Positions 14,101-24,800 of a stretch of 54,031 bases of DNA are shown in pieces. The notes under the pieces were generated by a model. The model was given only the letters and a program-made list of their open reading frames with translations. It ran no database searches and was not told the DNA's origin. The stretch's first letter is position 1. The number at the start of each line of letters is the position of its first letter. The position numbers were made by a program, and so were the translations under genes. Source of the DNA: Lingula anatina (lineage: Eukaryota; Brachiopoda; Lingulata; Lingulida; Lingulidae); NCBI RefSeq assembly GCF_001039355.2, contig NW_019775258.1:238641-292671 (forward strand), written 5' to 3'.

Positions 14101-17100
14101 AAATGCTCTCAGAAACAGCAACATAGACGTCTCCTTAGAAATGGAATTCAATAAAATCAATGCTGCGGCGACACTGGAAGTAAGTGCAGTGAAAATGTGA
14201 CATAAATCTCTTAGGAAGGAAAATTTTTCTATTGGTTCTGAAAGATGCAGTATGATGACAAAAGTTTAAAGAGAATAGGGGGCTAAAATATTATTATATA
14301 ATGAACAATGCAAGACAAAGAAACAGAAGCTGTTTAAATGGAGAACAGTTGTCAAAAAATCATAATTGTCCCATGAAAATTGCCGCGTACAAGTCAGGCA
14401 GGTGAAAGACAATAACAATCATGGGTGCATCTTTTTTACAGGAGAGTCAATTGCGTATTGTCATCATTTATCTAACGGCGGAAAACATACAGAAGTTCGT
14501 CTGCTCTGCCGGGTTTTCTACCAGCCGACACAGCGGGCGGTTCAGGTTTATTGTCCCCATTACATCAGACGACACCTTGTTTTCCCTGCCTACCACTCTG
14601 GAGTGTGACAACTTCAGGATGAATTCAGTGGTCTTGGTCGACGTCAAGAAGTCCCTTTATGATGTTGTGGTGAGTGTTTTGGTGTTTTGACTCTTTTTGG
14701 AACTATATTTGCGTTGAAAATTGAACGTCAAACTTGAATTATACGTTACTCCTTCCTTCCAAGTAGTGATATGTACCAAACACTGTTGCGGTGAGCTGTT
14801 CGAAAAGTTTATACGTGTAACTATAAAAACGCTGCAGTTCTAAAGATGTATGGCACCGTCTGTAAAGTTTCTTTTGTTTGTTACTGGTCAATTTATTTCA
14901 GTAAATCGGTGCGATTCAACGCACCGTTAAGTGTAAATGGAAATAAAATCATACCAGAAAACGAAAAAAAGTTGGAACTGTCAGTTATCTTGCTTTCAAT
15001 ACAAAATAACAGAATTCGAGCGAAAGGATTGGGAACTATTACAATGGATTAATTTGTATATTCATTTCGTCTTTATACATTCAGTCTAAAAATATCCAAA
15101 AATAGAAAATAAAAGACTACATGTCATATTCTCAGGGTTACCAGGCATTCCGTCAACGTTTGGAAGTCAGTCAGACGATGACAGAAGACCAGTACAGTGC
15201 TGCCGCCTATGCTTATGATGCGACCATGGCCGTTATAGCGGCCCTCAATACCAGCCTGGCGGAGACGTCCAGGAGCCAGGACTTCCGGGAAGTGTCCAGG
15301 GTCTTTGACGCCAGTATGTGGAACATACGTATGTCCGGGAAAACGGTAAGTTCTCTCGGCATTTTTATTCATTCATTTCAATTCATTATAATTTTGGGGA
15401 AAAGTGCATAAATGCTCCAGTGTTGATTGGAGTAAGATACGGAAAATGCCAAAGAAAGGAAAGATTATAATCGACTGGTTTAAAAGTGCGTTCGTTGGAT
15501 AGTTTTCTGAAATATTAGATGGTGAAAATAAAGGCACAGGTCAAGTTAAAGCAAAAGTTCAAACATCCATGTATGCTTTGACGCGAAATATATATGCACA
15601 AAAACTTAAGTTTTAAGCAAGAGTTACGATACACGAATTTTCTATTTTAGGGATACCTGAAGTTTTCAAAAACCGGACTCCGAACTGTGAACGTCAGCAT
15701 ATCGTGGTTTGAGGGTAGGCTATCTTACTTTTTACATTTTAATGACTCGGTCAAACCACTGTGCGACAATCAATACTAATTATAGATGAACAGAGAACTG
15801 TTTTTGATATGCAGAACTGTCCTTATTCCCCACCAGGGTTGCGAAAAGCCAGATGCAGGTGATTGCATGTTATAAATCTTGGCACTGATTGTATCTGTGA
15901 AATCTTCCCTTTTTTTAGAAAAAGAAAAACACATTTGAATTTTTTGACAAAACAGCAATCTATAACCATAAAGATATCTGAGATAAATGAGCTCTTCTTC
16001 TTGAAAACATCATTCAGAATCTTGTTGATGATCTTGAACAGATATTATGAATCTATATGACATTTTCGCATTATCAAATTGTTCTCCCAAAAAATATTTC
16101 CAGCTATTTGACCCGTGGTCATTTTCTAGCATCATGAAATTGCCTTGTCGATACAACTTGTATATATAATATCTAACACTCAATCTTCAATGTACGGCAC
16201 TAAGGTTCCCTTATTACATTTCATTTAAGATATGGTGCTGACATCTATCGGTAAATACGAGTCGGAAGTCGTTCTTACGACTAACATCTCTAAAGTCATG
16301 GGACAGGACGAGGTTGTCTTGGAAACCAAACTTGATGGTGTCCCCCTCTATCTTTTGGTTATCATGAGTGCCTTCGCAGTTTTGGGAATGGCCTATGCAT
16401 TTGCTCTACTGATGTACAACGTCAACAAAAATAAAGACAGGTGAGACACTTCATATTCCATATGTTATTGGAAAAATATTAAGTTTACTGTTCGGGGTAG
16501 TAGAAGGATTGTCATAGAAGATCTAAGATATTTTGATATCATTTTACTATGTTTTGTATTGTTTTGTTTTTGCTTTTTACTATTGTCTGTTTTACATAAT
16601 ATAAATATGTAAACACCACTTTGATTGAATTGTTCTTTGGTGTTGCAGAATCATTAAGATGACCAGTCCCAACATAAACGTTATAGTCTGTGTAGGCGCT
16701 GTGTTTGCATACAGCTGTGCCATTCTTGGGGGACTGGACAATGGCTACTTTGCTCTTGACATCCTTGGTCAGGTTTATCAGGTAAGCTCTTGAAGAAAAA
16801 AGCTTCAGATTTTTTAGATTCCATAGATACCAGTAAACTGTAGTGGACGCAAATATTATGAGCAAAACTGTGAACTGTGTATTATTAATCTATTTGTAAA
16901 CGCATTAACCAATTACCATGGTCACTTTGTCACATTTACATCCCTATTTTCCCAATATATATTTTACTTAATATTTTCATTCTTAAATTGTTTGTTTTAG
17001 GCAACCGTGACGTTGACGGCGCTGTCGTTTACCATTGTGTACGGGTCCATCTTTGCCAAAACATGGAGGGTCTATCTCATTTTCAAAAACATGCAGGTCA

Positions 17101-20100
17101 ATGGAAAAGTGAGTTTTATTTTTCTTGGAAGATGCCTTATTTTATTTTCAGCCTCTCTTCAAGTATAGAAAGATATATAAACAGATAAGTGCATTTTAAG
17201 AGCTTCTGCGTTTTTTATCTTTCACATGATCCCCATTGTTATCCCAGCAGTGGCAATTATTTTTTTATGCCTGGCAGTTTCAAATTCCAGTACCTCTTTT
17301 AAAGCAAATCTATTAAATACTTTTGTTATTTTCAGTCATTTATTTTAGACTAACTTTCAAAGGAATTAATTTTTTTGTTTATCGGTTCATTAAATCTCAT
17401 CTCAAAAAGTTGTACCCGACTCGAGTACGTTGATTGAAACTTGCAGACACCAACAGAATGAGTTCAAAATTATCATTGTCATTTCAGACGACTAAGGATG
17501 AGCACCTTTTGCTTGCCTTGGGCGCACTTTTGGCCATCGACCTGGTCATCTTATTGCCATGGATACTAGTTGACCCAATCAGCTGCCAGCAGATGTCACA
17601 GGTCAAAGTATATCAGGTGAGACAGTAACCGCAACTTGTTGGAAAATTTGGTTCGTCTCTCCTTTTAATAGATACATTGTACCGCTAATATAGTTATAAA
17701 TTATTGTTAATGTTTTGGCAAGATAAAAAGTGAACAAAAACTGCATATATTTTATTTTTTCTAAGAAAACAGATTTAGTAGCAGTGAACCTCTACTGAGT
17801 GGTCATTTACTTTTCAGAATCTCAGTAACACTGACATCATGCACTCAATCAATGAATGCACGTCAGATTACTTCGCAATGTGGATACTTCTACTCTTTGG
17901 ATACAAGATGTTGCTACTGATTGGAGGGCTCTACTGCGCATGGCAAACGCGTCACGTGACATTGCCCTCACTGAAAGACAGCCAGTATTTATACGTCATA
18001 ATTTACAGCGCCTTTGCCGTTGGCGTTCTTATTCTTCCCATAATGCTGTCAACACAGATGTCGGCGCCAATAAAATACGCCGCAGGAGCCACGGCCCTCA
18101 TTGTCCTCACGACTGCCACGCTCACCATTGCCTTCATTCCAAAGGTTTGTCACGCTTCTATATTCCCTAAAATATCACTGTGTCATTTTTTAACGTTTGT
18201 TTTTATTCTTTTAACACAGTATTATATTTCATGTGCTATATATATATACTTTAATATCCACCATTGACATAAGTTAAATAAAAATTAGTATTATAACATC
18301 CCTGTAAACGTGAATACGAAATTTACCTTTCTCGATTAATCGTATTTTATGGCAATACTGCAAAGATATAAGCCTTTCTAATCTTTGCTTCTATTAATGT
18401 TGTTTAGGTGTTGTTGGTGAGAAAACACGACAAGAAGAGAAAGAAAGGCGCAGAACCGAAGTTCAATTTCAGCGAATCTGTACAGAAAACTAAAGAGAAA
18501 ACTAAAGATGGCTTCTGTGGATGCTTCGGTGGCCAAAAATCCAAAGATAATCCATATGTTAAAGAAGTTGTCGCCACGGAAATTGATACTCTGAAACGAA
18601 TGCTTAAAGAGGCAAGTGAAATAATCCTAGTCGTTTCCATAGAAACGAGATAAAAATGAAACGGTAGCTCTACCAAGATAAACATGACATATATTCAAAC
18701 TTATTCAAAGCCATCAAATGATAAGTGTACACATTGTAAAACAACACGAAATACATGAACATTGCTGTTCATTATAGGAAAGAATTCTTGACTGTCTTTT
18801 ATTTTGTCATTTACTCTGCTCTCATTCTGCTAATAATCTTGTAATAAATTTATATTGCCATAATGCCTATACTGCTAGTTAAATGCTTTTACTTTGGCTT
18901 TACAGAAGGACAGATCTATCAGGGAGCTCACAGATCGTCTATTCTACGGTTCTGAGAAGTTCCAGAACTATTTACGGAACCCAAAGCGCCCGTCTGAAGA
19001 GCAGGTGATGTCTCGGCGCGTCCGTCTGAGGACCAGGTCTCAGGAATACCTCGGCAAATCTCGGGACGATATATACCGAGTGAAGTCACAGGAAAGTATC
19101 ATTATGTCTCGCGAGGATTTACGAGATATAGCAGATGGTCGAATATCAGTGATCACGACAGTTAAGGAGGAACAGGAACCGGAAACACAGCCCAACTCCC
19201 CACGTGAGGGGTATGACACTGAGGGGTCAAGTGGGGGTCAGGAGGTCTCAAACACCACCCAAAATGTGACAAGTCCCAATATAAGTGGACGAAGCGTCAT
19301 TGACTCCATGAAAGTTAACACAAGTTTTAACGATACAACGAGGGCGGAACTGTCCTCTGATCTGTCTCCTGGTTCAGAGAGCATGGTGAGCGAAGGAAGG
19401 GAGAGGTTATTGGAAGATAGCACCAGAAAACTTTTACCAAAAGAAAGGCGGTCGCTATCGCCCTCTAAATCTCCGAACACCGACAGTGCCATCGAACGAG
19501 GTTCTAGCCTAGAAACGTCTGAAGAATCGTTCTCAGAGGGCAGGATTCCATCCGACATTCAGGTCTCGTCTCCGGACTTGCGGGATTCTTCGCGAGAATC
19601 TTCATTACTCCAGACGAGCGATAGAGAAAGACTTGTGGTGCGTAACAAGCCGACCGCAGTGCGTAACGGACATATTCCTGGCATGCAGCCGCCCCCTGTG
19701 AAACAAAAAGTTAAAATTCAACCGCAGCCTCTTGATTCTCGGGCTTTGAAAAATCCGCAACAGATCAATACTGTAGTACCCGGGATTGCAAGGGCGGCGT
19801 CCCCAGTGAAACGCGGAGTTTCAAAATCTCCCGTTTTTAATGGACAGCAGATAAATCTTTCTGTACCCAAAAAAGTGGGCTTTGAGAACCCGGTGTTCCA
19901 TAACAACGACGTTGTTTATACGGACACAGAAGCCTCGGAGATCGGGTTTAAGATAGACCGGAGAAAATTGAACGATTCTTACAGACAGGCTTGTAGGCCT
20001 GCTTTAGAACCGGGTGATCTGGGAACTCTACCTCGAGAAGAAAGCAAAAAGCTTTCCGAAGCTCTTTCACAAAAGGCTGCCTCACAAAACAATGAGTACA

Positions 20101-20555
20101 TTCACAGCAACGGGACTGTTTTGAATGGTAAGAAGTCGCCTGTTAGGGATGTTGCTCAAACATTAAGTCTAACGAAGACACCACCCAAGGACTTACGAAT
20201 TAACTCCCCTTCAGATGACTCAAACTTAGAACAATCTCCATTTTCGGTATTTACCGTACAGAGAAGTCACATGGATTTCCCCTCCGCCCCTCCCCCATCT
20301 CCCTTAGAGAGTATCAGCTATGCGCCTGTAATACTCCCTTATCACAAGCACGGCAAGTTGAACCATCACCACCTGCAGGATTCCCGACAGTCGGCGTTCA
20401 CGTTTGTCCACAATCAAGACAAGCTGTATCCGGGGTATCGTCCCACTATCGGTCAGAGATACAGCACTGTGATAGAGGAGCAGAACGGACTGGACGGTGA
20501 GGAGGGGTGGCCAGAGGAAGAGGTCAACAAAAATGTAGCAGTGAGCAGCGTTTAG
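4901..20555 (+). CDS. gene A: divergent GABA-B-type class C GPCR (14 exons)
   Basis: Fourteen exons join without a frame break into 1307 codons. Residues about 18-37 are a hydrophobic signal sequence ending ISC. Residues 40-385 form a Venus-flytrap domain recognisable from IYGLFPLTG, YNDSK|C and LLLGGGCSND. Seven membrane segments follow (about 426-450, 467-486, 503-520, 546-565, 600-622, 638-658, 668-688), with the family signature KTWRV after TM3 and FIPK after TM7. Then come a basic and Cys-containing juxtamembrane stretch (GFCGCFGG), a predicted coiled coil across the exon 13/14 joint (TLKRMLKE-KDRSIRELTDRL) and a Ser/Pro-rich tail to residue 1307 ending VSSV, a class I PDZ-binding motif. 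Family members are plasma-membrane receptors coupled to Gi/o and act as heterodimers. Oddities: pocket residues known from subunit 1 are replaced, the TM3 cysteine is Tyr501, and the tail (617 residues after TM7) is several times the usual length. It could be an orphan subunit or a lineage-specific GABA-B paralogue; the ligand is unknown. Exons are listed separately. Confidence 0.9.
5521..5542. repeat. (AT)n microsatellite
   Basis: An alternating AT tract of about 22 bp inside intron 1 of gene A. Confidence 0.9.
6033..6059. repeat. poly(C) tract
   Basis: C16 followed by a short interruption and further C runs. Similar long C or G tracts recur through the window (1257, 28919, 30609, 38411, 50369, 54000). 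Confidence 0.9.
13148..13285 (+). CDS. gene A exon 2: flytrap lobe 1
   Basis: Residues 92-137, phase 0 to 0, opening at the family's conserved CD..E position (CDATEELRLLLHQL). It carries LLLGGGCSND, equivalent to the GCS loop whose serine contacts ligand in subunit 1. Acceptor tttttcag, donor gtgaaa. Confidence 0.85.
13626..13778 (+). CDS. gene A exon 3: flytrap lobe 1
   Basis: Residues 138-188, phase 0 to 0. TTYPTILSSHGAVIGFLKTYSW and then RKVAIIYQ match the family's FFRT.PS...WK.VA block. The histidine that contacts GABA in subunit 1 (FRTHPS) is Tyr here. Confidence 0.85.
13793..13861. repeat. AAT/AAAT-rich low-complexity tract
   Basis: An A-rich array of AAT and AAAT units immediately downstream of the exon 3 donor. 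Confidence 0.85.
14084..14179 (+). CDS. gene A exon 4: flytrap domain
   Basis: Residues 189-220 (GYRQLANALRNSNIDV...), phase 0 to 0. Acceptor atacag, donor gtaagt. It corresponds to gene B exon 26890-27000. Confidence 0.85.
14442..14669 (+). CDS. gene A exon 5: flytrap lobe 2
   Basis: Residues 221-296, phase 0 to 0. It begins ESQLRIVIIYLTAENIQKF, equivalent to the family's ARIIVG.FYE.EARKVF strand-helix. The tyrosine that contacts ligand there is replaced by Leu or Thr depending on alignment. The segment after it is the most divergent part of the domain. Confidence 0.82.
15136..15345 (+). CDS. gene A exon 6: flytrap lobe 2
   Basis: Residues 297-366, phase 0 to 0. It contains YAYDATMAVIAALNTSL, the family's AYD.IWA.A.AL helix. 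The glutamate that binds the GABA amine in subunit 1, five residues before the Tyr of the YD pair, is Ala here. Donor gtaagt. Confidence 0.85.
15651..15714 (+). CDS. gene A exon 7: flytrap end
   Basis: A 64-nt exon, phase 0 to 1 (GYLKFSKTGLRTVNVSISWFE). It corresponds to the start of gene B exon 25281-25434, but its 3' junction falls about 25-30 codons earlier than in gene B. Confidence 0.8.
16230..16440 (+). CDS. gene A exon 8: linker and TM1
   Basis: Residues 388-458, phase 1 to 2. An extracellular linker is followed by TM1 (VPLYLLVIMSAFAVLGMAYA...) and the first cytoplasmic loop NKNKDR. Class C receptors with a Cys-rich domain have one at this point; it is absent, as in all GABA-B receptors. 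Confidence 0.88.
16649..16781 (+). CDS. gene A exon 9: TM2
   Basis: A 133-nt exon, phase 2 to 0, encoding IIKMTSPNIN and TM2. The counterpart in gene B has exactly the same length and phase. The TM3 cysteine position at the exon end is Tyr501 (GQVYQ). Confidence 0.9.
17001..17108 (+). CDS. gene A exon 10: TM3
   Basis: Residues 503-538, phase 0 to 0. TM3 is followed by FAKTWRVYLIF, the GABA-B second intracellular loop signature. Confidence 0.9.
17488..17616 (+). CDS. gene A exon 11: TM4
   Basis: Residues 539-581, phase 0 to 0 (TTKDEHLLLALGALLAIDLV...PWILVDP). KD..LL and the terminal VDP match the family. Confidence 0.9.
17818..18144 (+). CDS. gene A exon 12: TM5-TM7
   Basis: Residues 582-690, phase 0 to 0. 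The second extracellular loop keeps its cysteine (INECTS, Cys595). TM5, TM6 and TM7 follow, with SLKDSQYLYVIIYS before TM6 equivalent to the family's LNDS.YIG...YN and a terminal FIPK. Confidence 0.9.
18408..18611 (+). CDS. gene A exon 13: juxtamembrane tail
   Basis: Residues 691-758, phase 0 to 0. Lys-rich start, then GFCGCFGG (cysteines that could be palmitoylated, inference) and a charged helix. The junction that keeps frame with exon 14 uses a GC donor (GAG|gcaagt). A GT four bases further on would shift the frame. Confidence 0.8.
18906..20555 (+). CDS. gene A exon 14: long cytoplasmic tail
   Basis: Residues 759-1307 and the TAG stop. It starts with the second half of a coiled coil (KDRSIRELTDRLFYGSEKF) and continues as a Ser/Thr/Pro-rich, probably disordered tail with repeated SQE/SRED-type short motifs (SQEYLGKSRDDIYRVKSQES) and a proline patch (SAPPPSPLES). 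It ends NVAVSSV, a class I PDZ ligand. A single 1650-nt exon with no introns contrasts with the short upstream exons. Confidence 0.88.
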   Translation, partial: KDRSIRELTDRLFYGSEKFQNYLRNPKRPSEEQVMSRRVRLRTRSQEYLGKSRDDIYRVKSQESIIMSREDLRDIADGRISVITTVKEEQEPETQPNSPREGYDTEGSSGGQEVSNTTQNVTSPNISGRSVIDSMKVNTSFNDTTRAELSSDLSPGSESMVSEGRERLLEDSTRKLLPKERRSLSPSKSPNTDSAIERGSSLETSEESFSEGRIPSDIQVSSPDLRDSSRESSLLQTSDRERLVVRNKPTAVRNGHIPGMQPPPVKQKVKIQPQPLDSRALKNPQQINTVVPGIARAASPVKRGVSKSPVFNGQQINLSVPKKVGFENPVFHNNDVVYTDTEASEIGFKIDRRKLNDSYRQACRPALEPGDLGTLPREESKKLSEALSQKAASQNNEYIHSNGTVLNGKKSPVRDVAQTLSLTKTPPKDLRINSPSDDSNLEQSPFSVFTVQRSHMDFPSAPPPSPLESISYAPVILPYHKHGKLNHHHLQDSRQSAFTFVHNQDKLYPGYRPTIGQRYSTVIEEQNGLDGEEGWPEEEVNKNVAVSSV

Positions 20556-20694
20556 AAGCAACTGAAACTACGGATATCGACGACAACGTAGCAGTAGTCT
20601 AGCTTACGATAAAGGAATCTCAAGTGTCAGTTTAGCATCACCGGTTGTATTTAATGCGCCGCGCATTCTTTCACATCAGAGTTCATTTTTAAAT

Positions 20695-20700
20695 AATAAA
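20695..20700 (+). terminator. poly(A) signal candidate, gene A
   Basis: AATAAA, 140 bp after the stop codon. Further copies at 20957-20962 and 21023-21028 could serve longer 3' UTRs. Confidence 0.5.
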
Positions 20701-20929
20701 ATTTAATATTTTGTAAAATGTTACCAGTAACATCAAAAAGAGGTGATGTGATATTTATACGCGATTTAATGGTTTTATAAAGTTCTAGTCACTCATGTAT
20801 GCATTGGGAGCACTACTTGACCATGTGGTATTTTGGGCTCTTTTGGGACTTAATTGTAGAAGAGTTTCCAAGACACAAAAGGTGCCAAATGTAATGTTAC
20901 GTTCTAATGTGATTTCAAATATTATATAA

Positions 20930-20935
20930 TTTATT
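20930..20935 (-). terminator. poly(A) signal candidate, gene B
   Basis: AATAAA on the - strand, about 300 bp after the gene B stop. It lies between the proximal and distal + strand signals, so the two 3' UTRs could overlap. Confidence 0.45.
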
Positions 20936-21232
20936 AACGTAATGCATTTGATGTATAATAAAGCACTCTGCAATGTATATAATGTACAATATTATATCAC
21001 CGCCTAAACTGATCACTGTCAAAATAAAATTCTAAACATTGCATACGTTGGTTGTTATGCAGCACCGTTGTCGATTTCGGGGCAGTTTTGTTTATGTGTA
21101 TTAATGATATAGTGTGATATGTTCATAGGTTTCAGTACGTTCAGTAGCTGTTTTAATTCCTTTAATTTTGGTGTTCATCACAATATACATGCACTTTTGT
21201 GAAAACTGAAATTTTGGTACCCAGTATATTGG

Positions 21233-21851
21233 CTATACGTCCGACGTTTCTAATTCTTCCAACTCTTTTCGTATCCTTTGTAATTTCTGTTGTAATTCCA
21301 TTTTGCGATTGGCCCTTTTCCCTGAGGGAGAGTTTCTATTTTTCCAATTTACTGCATCCTTATTAATTGTTATATCATCGGTGCTTTCATCGATATATTT
21401 GATGTCAACAGGGTTGAAAACTTCCAACTGATAATTGCTGACTTGTGTTCCACATTCTTTCGTCACTTTTTTCGGTTTTGTGCGGTGGCGAAAGCTACAG
21501 GATATACGATTGAGGTTTTTAACAGGCAAATCTGATAATGAGATACAGTCGGCATCAGTCAGCCAAGACGGTCTCCTGAGAATATACCTGTTGTTGAGCG
21601 TGTCTTGCATAGGTAGTCTGCTGATAAACCCAGCAGACGTGTGTCGCAGCAAATTCAAATCGTCTGCGTTACCAACAGCTGTTGAGTATCGTCTGTTTTT
21701 TTGCTTAAAATGTCTATAACCCGATGCCCTGCAGTTGGAAGACCTGTGACATTCGTCAAAAGTTCTTGAATGCGGGATAGAGAAGCTATGAGTAACGTTT
21801 GCTAGCTGTTGGCGCGAAGCTAAGTCAGCATTTCCAATGAGATCCAAAATT
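21233..21851 (-). CDS. GABBR2-like: gene B last exon: C-terminal tail
   Basis: 205 further residues and a TAG stop. ILDLIGNADL resembles the DILNLGN segment of GABBR2. The tail ends with a Lys/Glu/Leu helix (LQQKLQRIRKELEELETSDV); the last residues SDV form a class I PDZ ligand. Confidence 0.85.
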
Positions 21852-24800
21852 CTAAAATGGAAATAGATAACTATATGAATAAACGCAAGCGTGAGAATTG
21901 AAAAGACGTTTTGATAAAAACCTCGGCGATGTGAAACAAACTTGCTACATTTTACGTTTGTTCCCTAAACCCGAAGTTAATCGAAATTACAAGTACTACT
22001 TCAAATATTGGCAACTCGTTGACCATAATGTATTTTTTGGTTCTGAAGAAGAAATGGACTTACGTGGAAGACTGCCGCCTGCGTCTGAGGCATGCGTTGT
22101 TACTGGTATTGATAATGGTTCCTGTTAGGGCAGCAAGGCGGTCCGAGGGGAGATCTAGCAATATTTGTAGACGGGAAATCTCTCGCTCCAACTGAAATAT
22201 AGAAACGTTTGTAAAATGAGATGAGAAAATTGTGAAAATTAAAAAACCAACAACTCTGACATAACGAACTGAAACGTCTGTGACACAAGTCAAATTATGC
22301 GACATGCTGCTAGTTGTAAATCATCCAAGATTTAAAATGATTTTTTTTTCATCTATTTCATGTACTATTGCAGAAGTAAGGTGGCGATTCTTAATTTCTT
22401 TATGTGACTCCTCAACGACCTCAACTTGCCAAACCTCAGAAAAAAACCAAAGAAAATGACGTTTTTTGAAGAACGACACTGAAATTCTCACTGTCACATA
22501 TCTCATTCGATTACACGTGTATAAGTAACACTCTCAATCGGAAAACTGTATCCAAAGAGCCCCCACCTCAGCAAGTTCGCTCTTGAACGTCTTATTCTGG
22601 ACCTCGGCTCTGAACAGCTTCTCCTTGCTGTCGTCACAGGTCAGTCGCCGTGTCTCAGCCTCCACGGTGAGTCCGGACGTCGTGATGACCGGGTTACCGC
22701 TGGACTTGACCAGGGCGTGGATCTAGTGGACACAGAAATAAGAACTGAGTCATGTCTTAAAACAGCCACAAAGTCACATAACTCTTATATACAGTAAGTT
22801 ACGGGCTCCTCTAAAAAAACACTTGGTAGTGAACTGCAGTGTTGTAACAATATTCCACACTATGATAAAGAGACAGGTACCTCATATATTTCTGTATTTA
22901 ATGCACATGAAGGCAGTTAACCAAGAGAGTATATAATAATTTTATGAAGTTACTGCCAAAACAACTTAATACAAGTTAGACAGAATACAAAATCCGTTTT
23001 AACAGTTTCGAAAAAGACTATGACAACGCCCACCTTAGGAACAAACAATAAGCACAGCGTCACCGTTGTAGAGACGATGATGATGGAAGACGCTATACAA
23101 TACGCCAATGTCGGTTGGTCCGGTATCACAGCCGTCAACGCCACAACGAGGATGCTCATCACCACCACGTTATAGACGCTGAGACCGATGTACCTGGAGT
23201 CGTTAAGGGCCTCTATCTTCACCTTTCTGGTAGACCAGGCAAGGAAAGTCCCAAAAATCATGAGAAGGCCTTTGTATGTGTAGAAGACGCCAAGCCAAAT
23301 GTTCTGTTGCTGGGAGTGGCAGTGAAGATGTTGCCGGACGTAGAGGATACGGTGTGGGTCCTCTGGGGCGGGCTGAAAGAAAGAAGGGCAAGTTGGTCTT
23401 ATTATTTAGGCCTCAAGAAGGGTGTATAGTTTAAGAATGAACTGTCCTTGTGACAAAAATTTTAGTTGTAAGCTATTCAAAAGTTTTGTCAATTTGCCTT
23501 TCGACTTCTTCAGGACTTAAATCTGGTTTCTGTGAGCCGTCGACACCTTACAAAAAATTCACCAAGTATAGAAGGGACAACTATATCACTTTTATAGTTT
23601 CGTTAAAACAACAAATGTACACTTCCATTACATGAATGAACTTGAACTTTAGGCTTATGATTCTCTGGTGCCACACCCACACACCTCAGTAGTTATATTT
23701 TTCTCATTCCGCACCATGGGGTCTGCCAGAGCCCAGAGAGACACTATGGCGGAGTCGAACACCAGCAAGGCACCGATAATGAAGAACAGGTGCTTGTCCT
23801 TCAATAACTGGAAATAGGTTCACGGGTTAAACTACATGTATAATAAGTATCAATTGTCTTGAGATGCTGCATTGCTTAGATTTGTAAATCCAGAAACGAC
23901 TGGTCAAAACAAATATACAGTTATCAAAGGTAAGAAAATGAATACGTTAATATTGAATATTAGCTCGTGAATATCAGTTAATTTTTTCAATAGCAGTCTA
24001 TTTGCTAATTGAATATGTAAAGACATGTATTTTAAATGTCAGTATATAGTAAATGTATTTTATATACCTTAAGAACTTTGATATTATTGAAAAATCAAAC
24101 GAATGAACAAACAAAACTCTTACTTTATTTTTCACCAGTCCTGTACCTGCACCTATACATATTTGATGGACGCGGTAGGTTTTGGTAAACATGGCGCCAA
24201 ACGCCAGAGAGAATCCTGCAGCGAACAGGAACGCACGCACCTGTGAGAATTCAATAGATATAGATTTAACAATGGTGACTTGTCTATCCGACAGGGTCCT
24301 ATTTCAAGAAAGTATTTAAAGTTCGTATTAGCTTTTTAACAAAAATATTGTCTATTATTATATAGAAAGATACTTGTGGTAAGCCCGTTATCACCAACGA
24401 CTATATAAGACGTGCGTTTAATGTTATCCTTTCTAAAAACGATATATTTGAATGGAGTTGAATTTTACTTTGCTTACCGTGCAGACAGTTGGATATAATT
24501 TGGAGCTAAGCGTCCCGTCGTCAAATCCCAGGAGAAGAACTGCGGAATACACAAGTATGCACCCTATCACTGCCACGTTATTAAGCTTTGGGCTGGACAG
24601 TTTTATGTACCTTGAAATAAATAAATAAATTAATTAATTAAATAATTTAATTGATGCAGGTTTTCGTATAAATGTTGGATACAACGTATAAGAACTGGCT
24701 TTGTTACGCGTAGAGTTCAAGAATTAGTTATCTTGTAAAGGCTTGATTTTTCTTACATGTACATGTACGTATTTAATTTGATGTATATTTCAAAGGTATG

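Larger units (their letters stand above)
20556..21232. other. shared 3' intergenic region of the convergent genes
   Basis: 677 bp between the two stop codons. It is AT-rich and holds candidate poly(A) signals for both strands, listed separately. No ORF or RNA gene was recognised. Confidence 0.7.

Noticed and set aside
18612-18617. GT donor four bases after the GC donor of exon 13
   Set aside because: It would shift frame relative to exon 14 and cut off the long open tail; the GC site matches the donor consensus and keeps frame.
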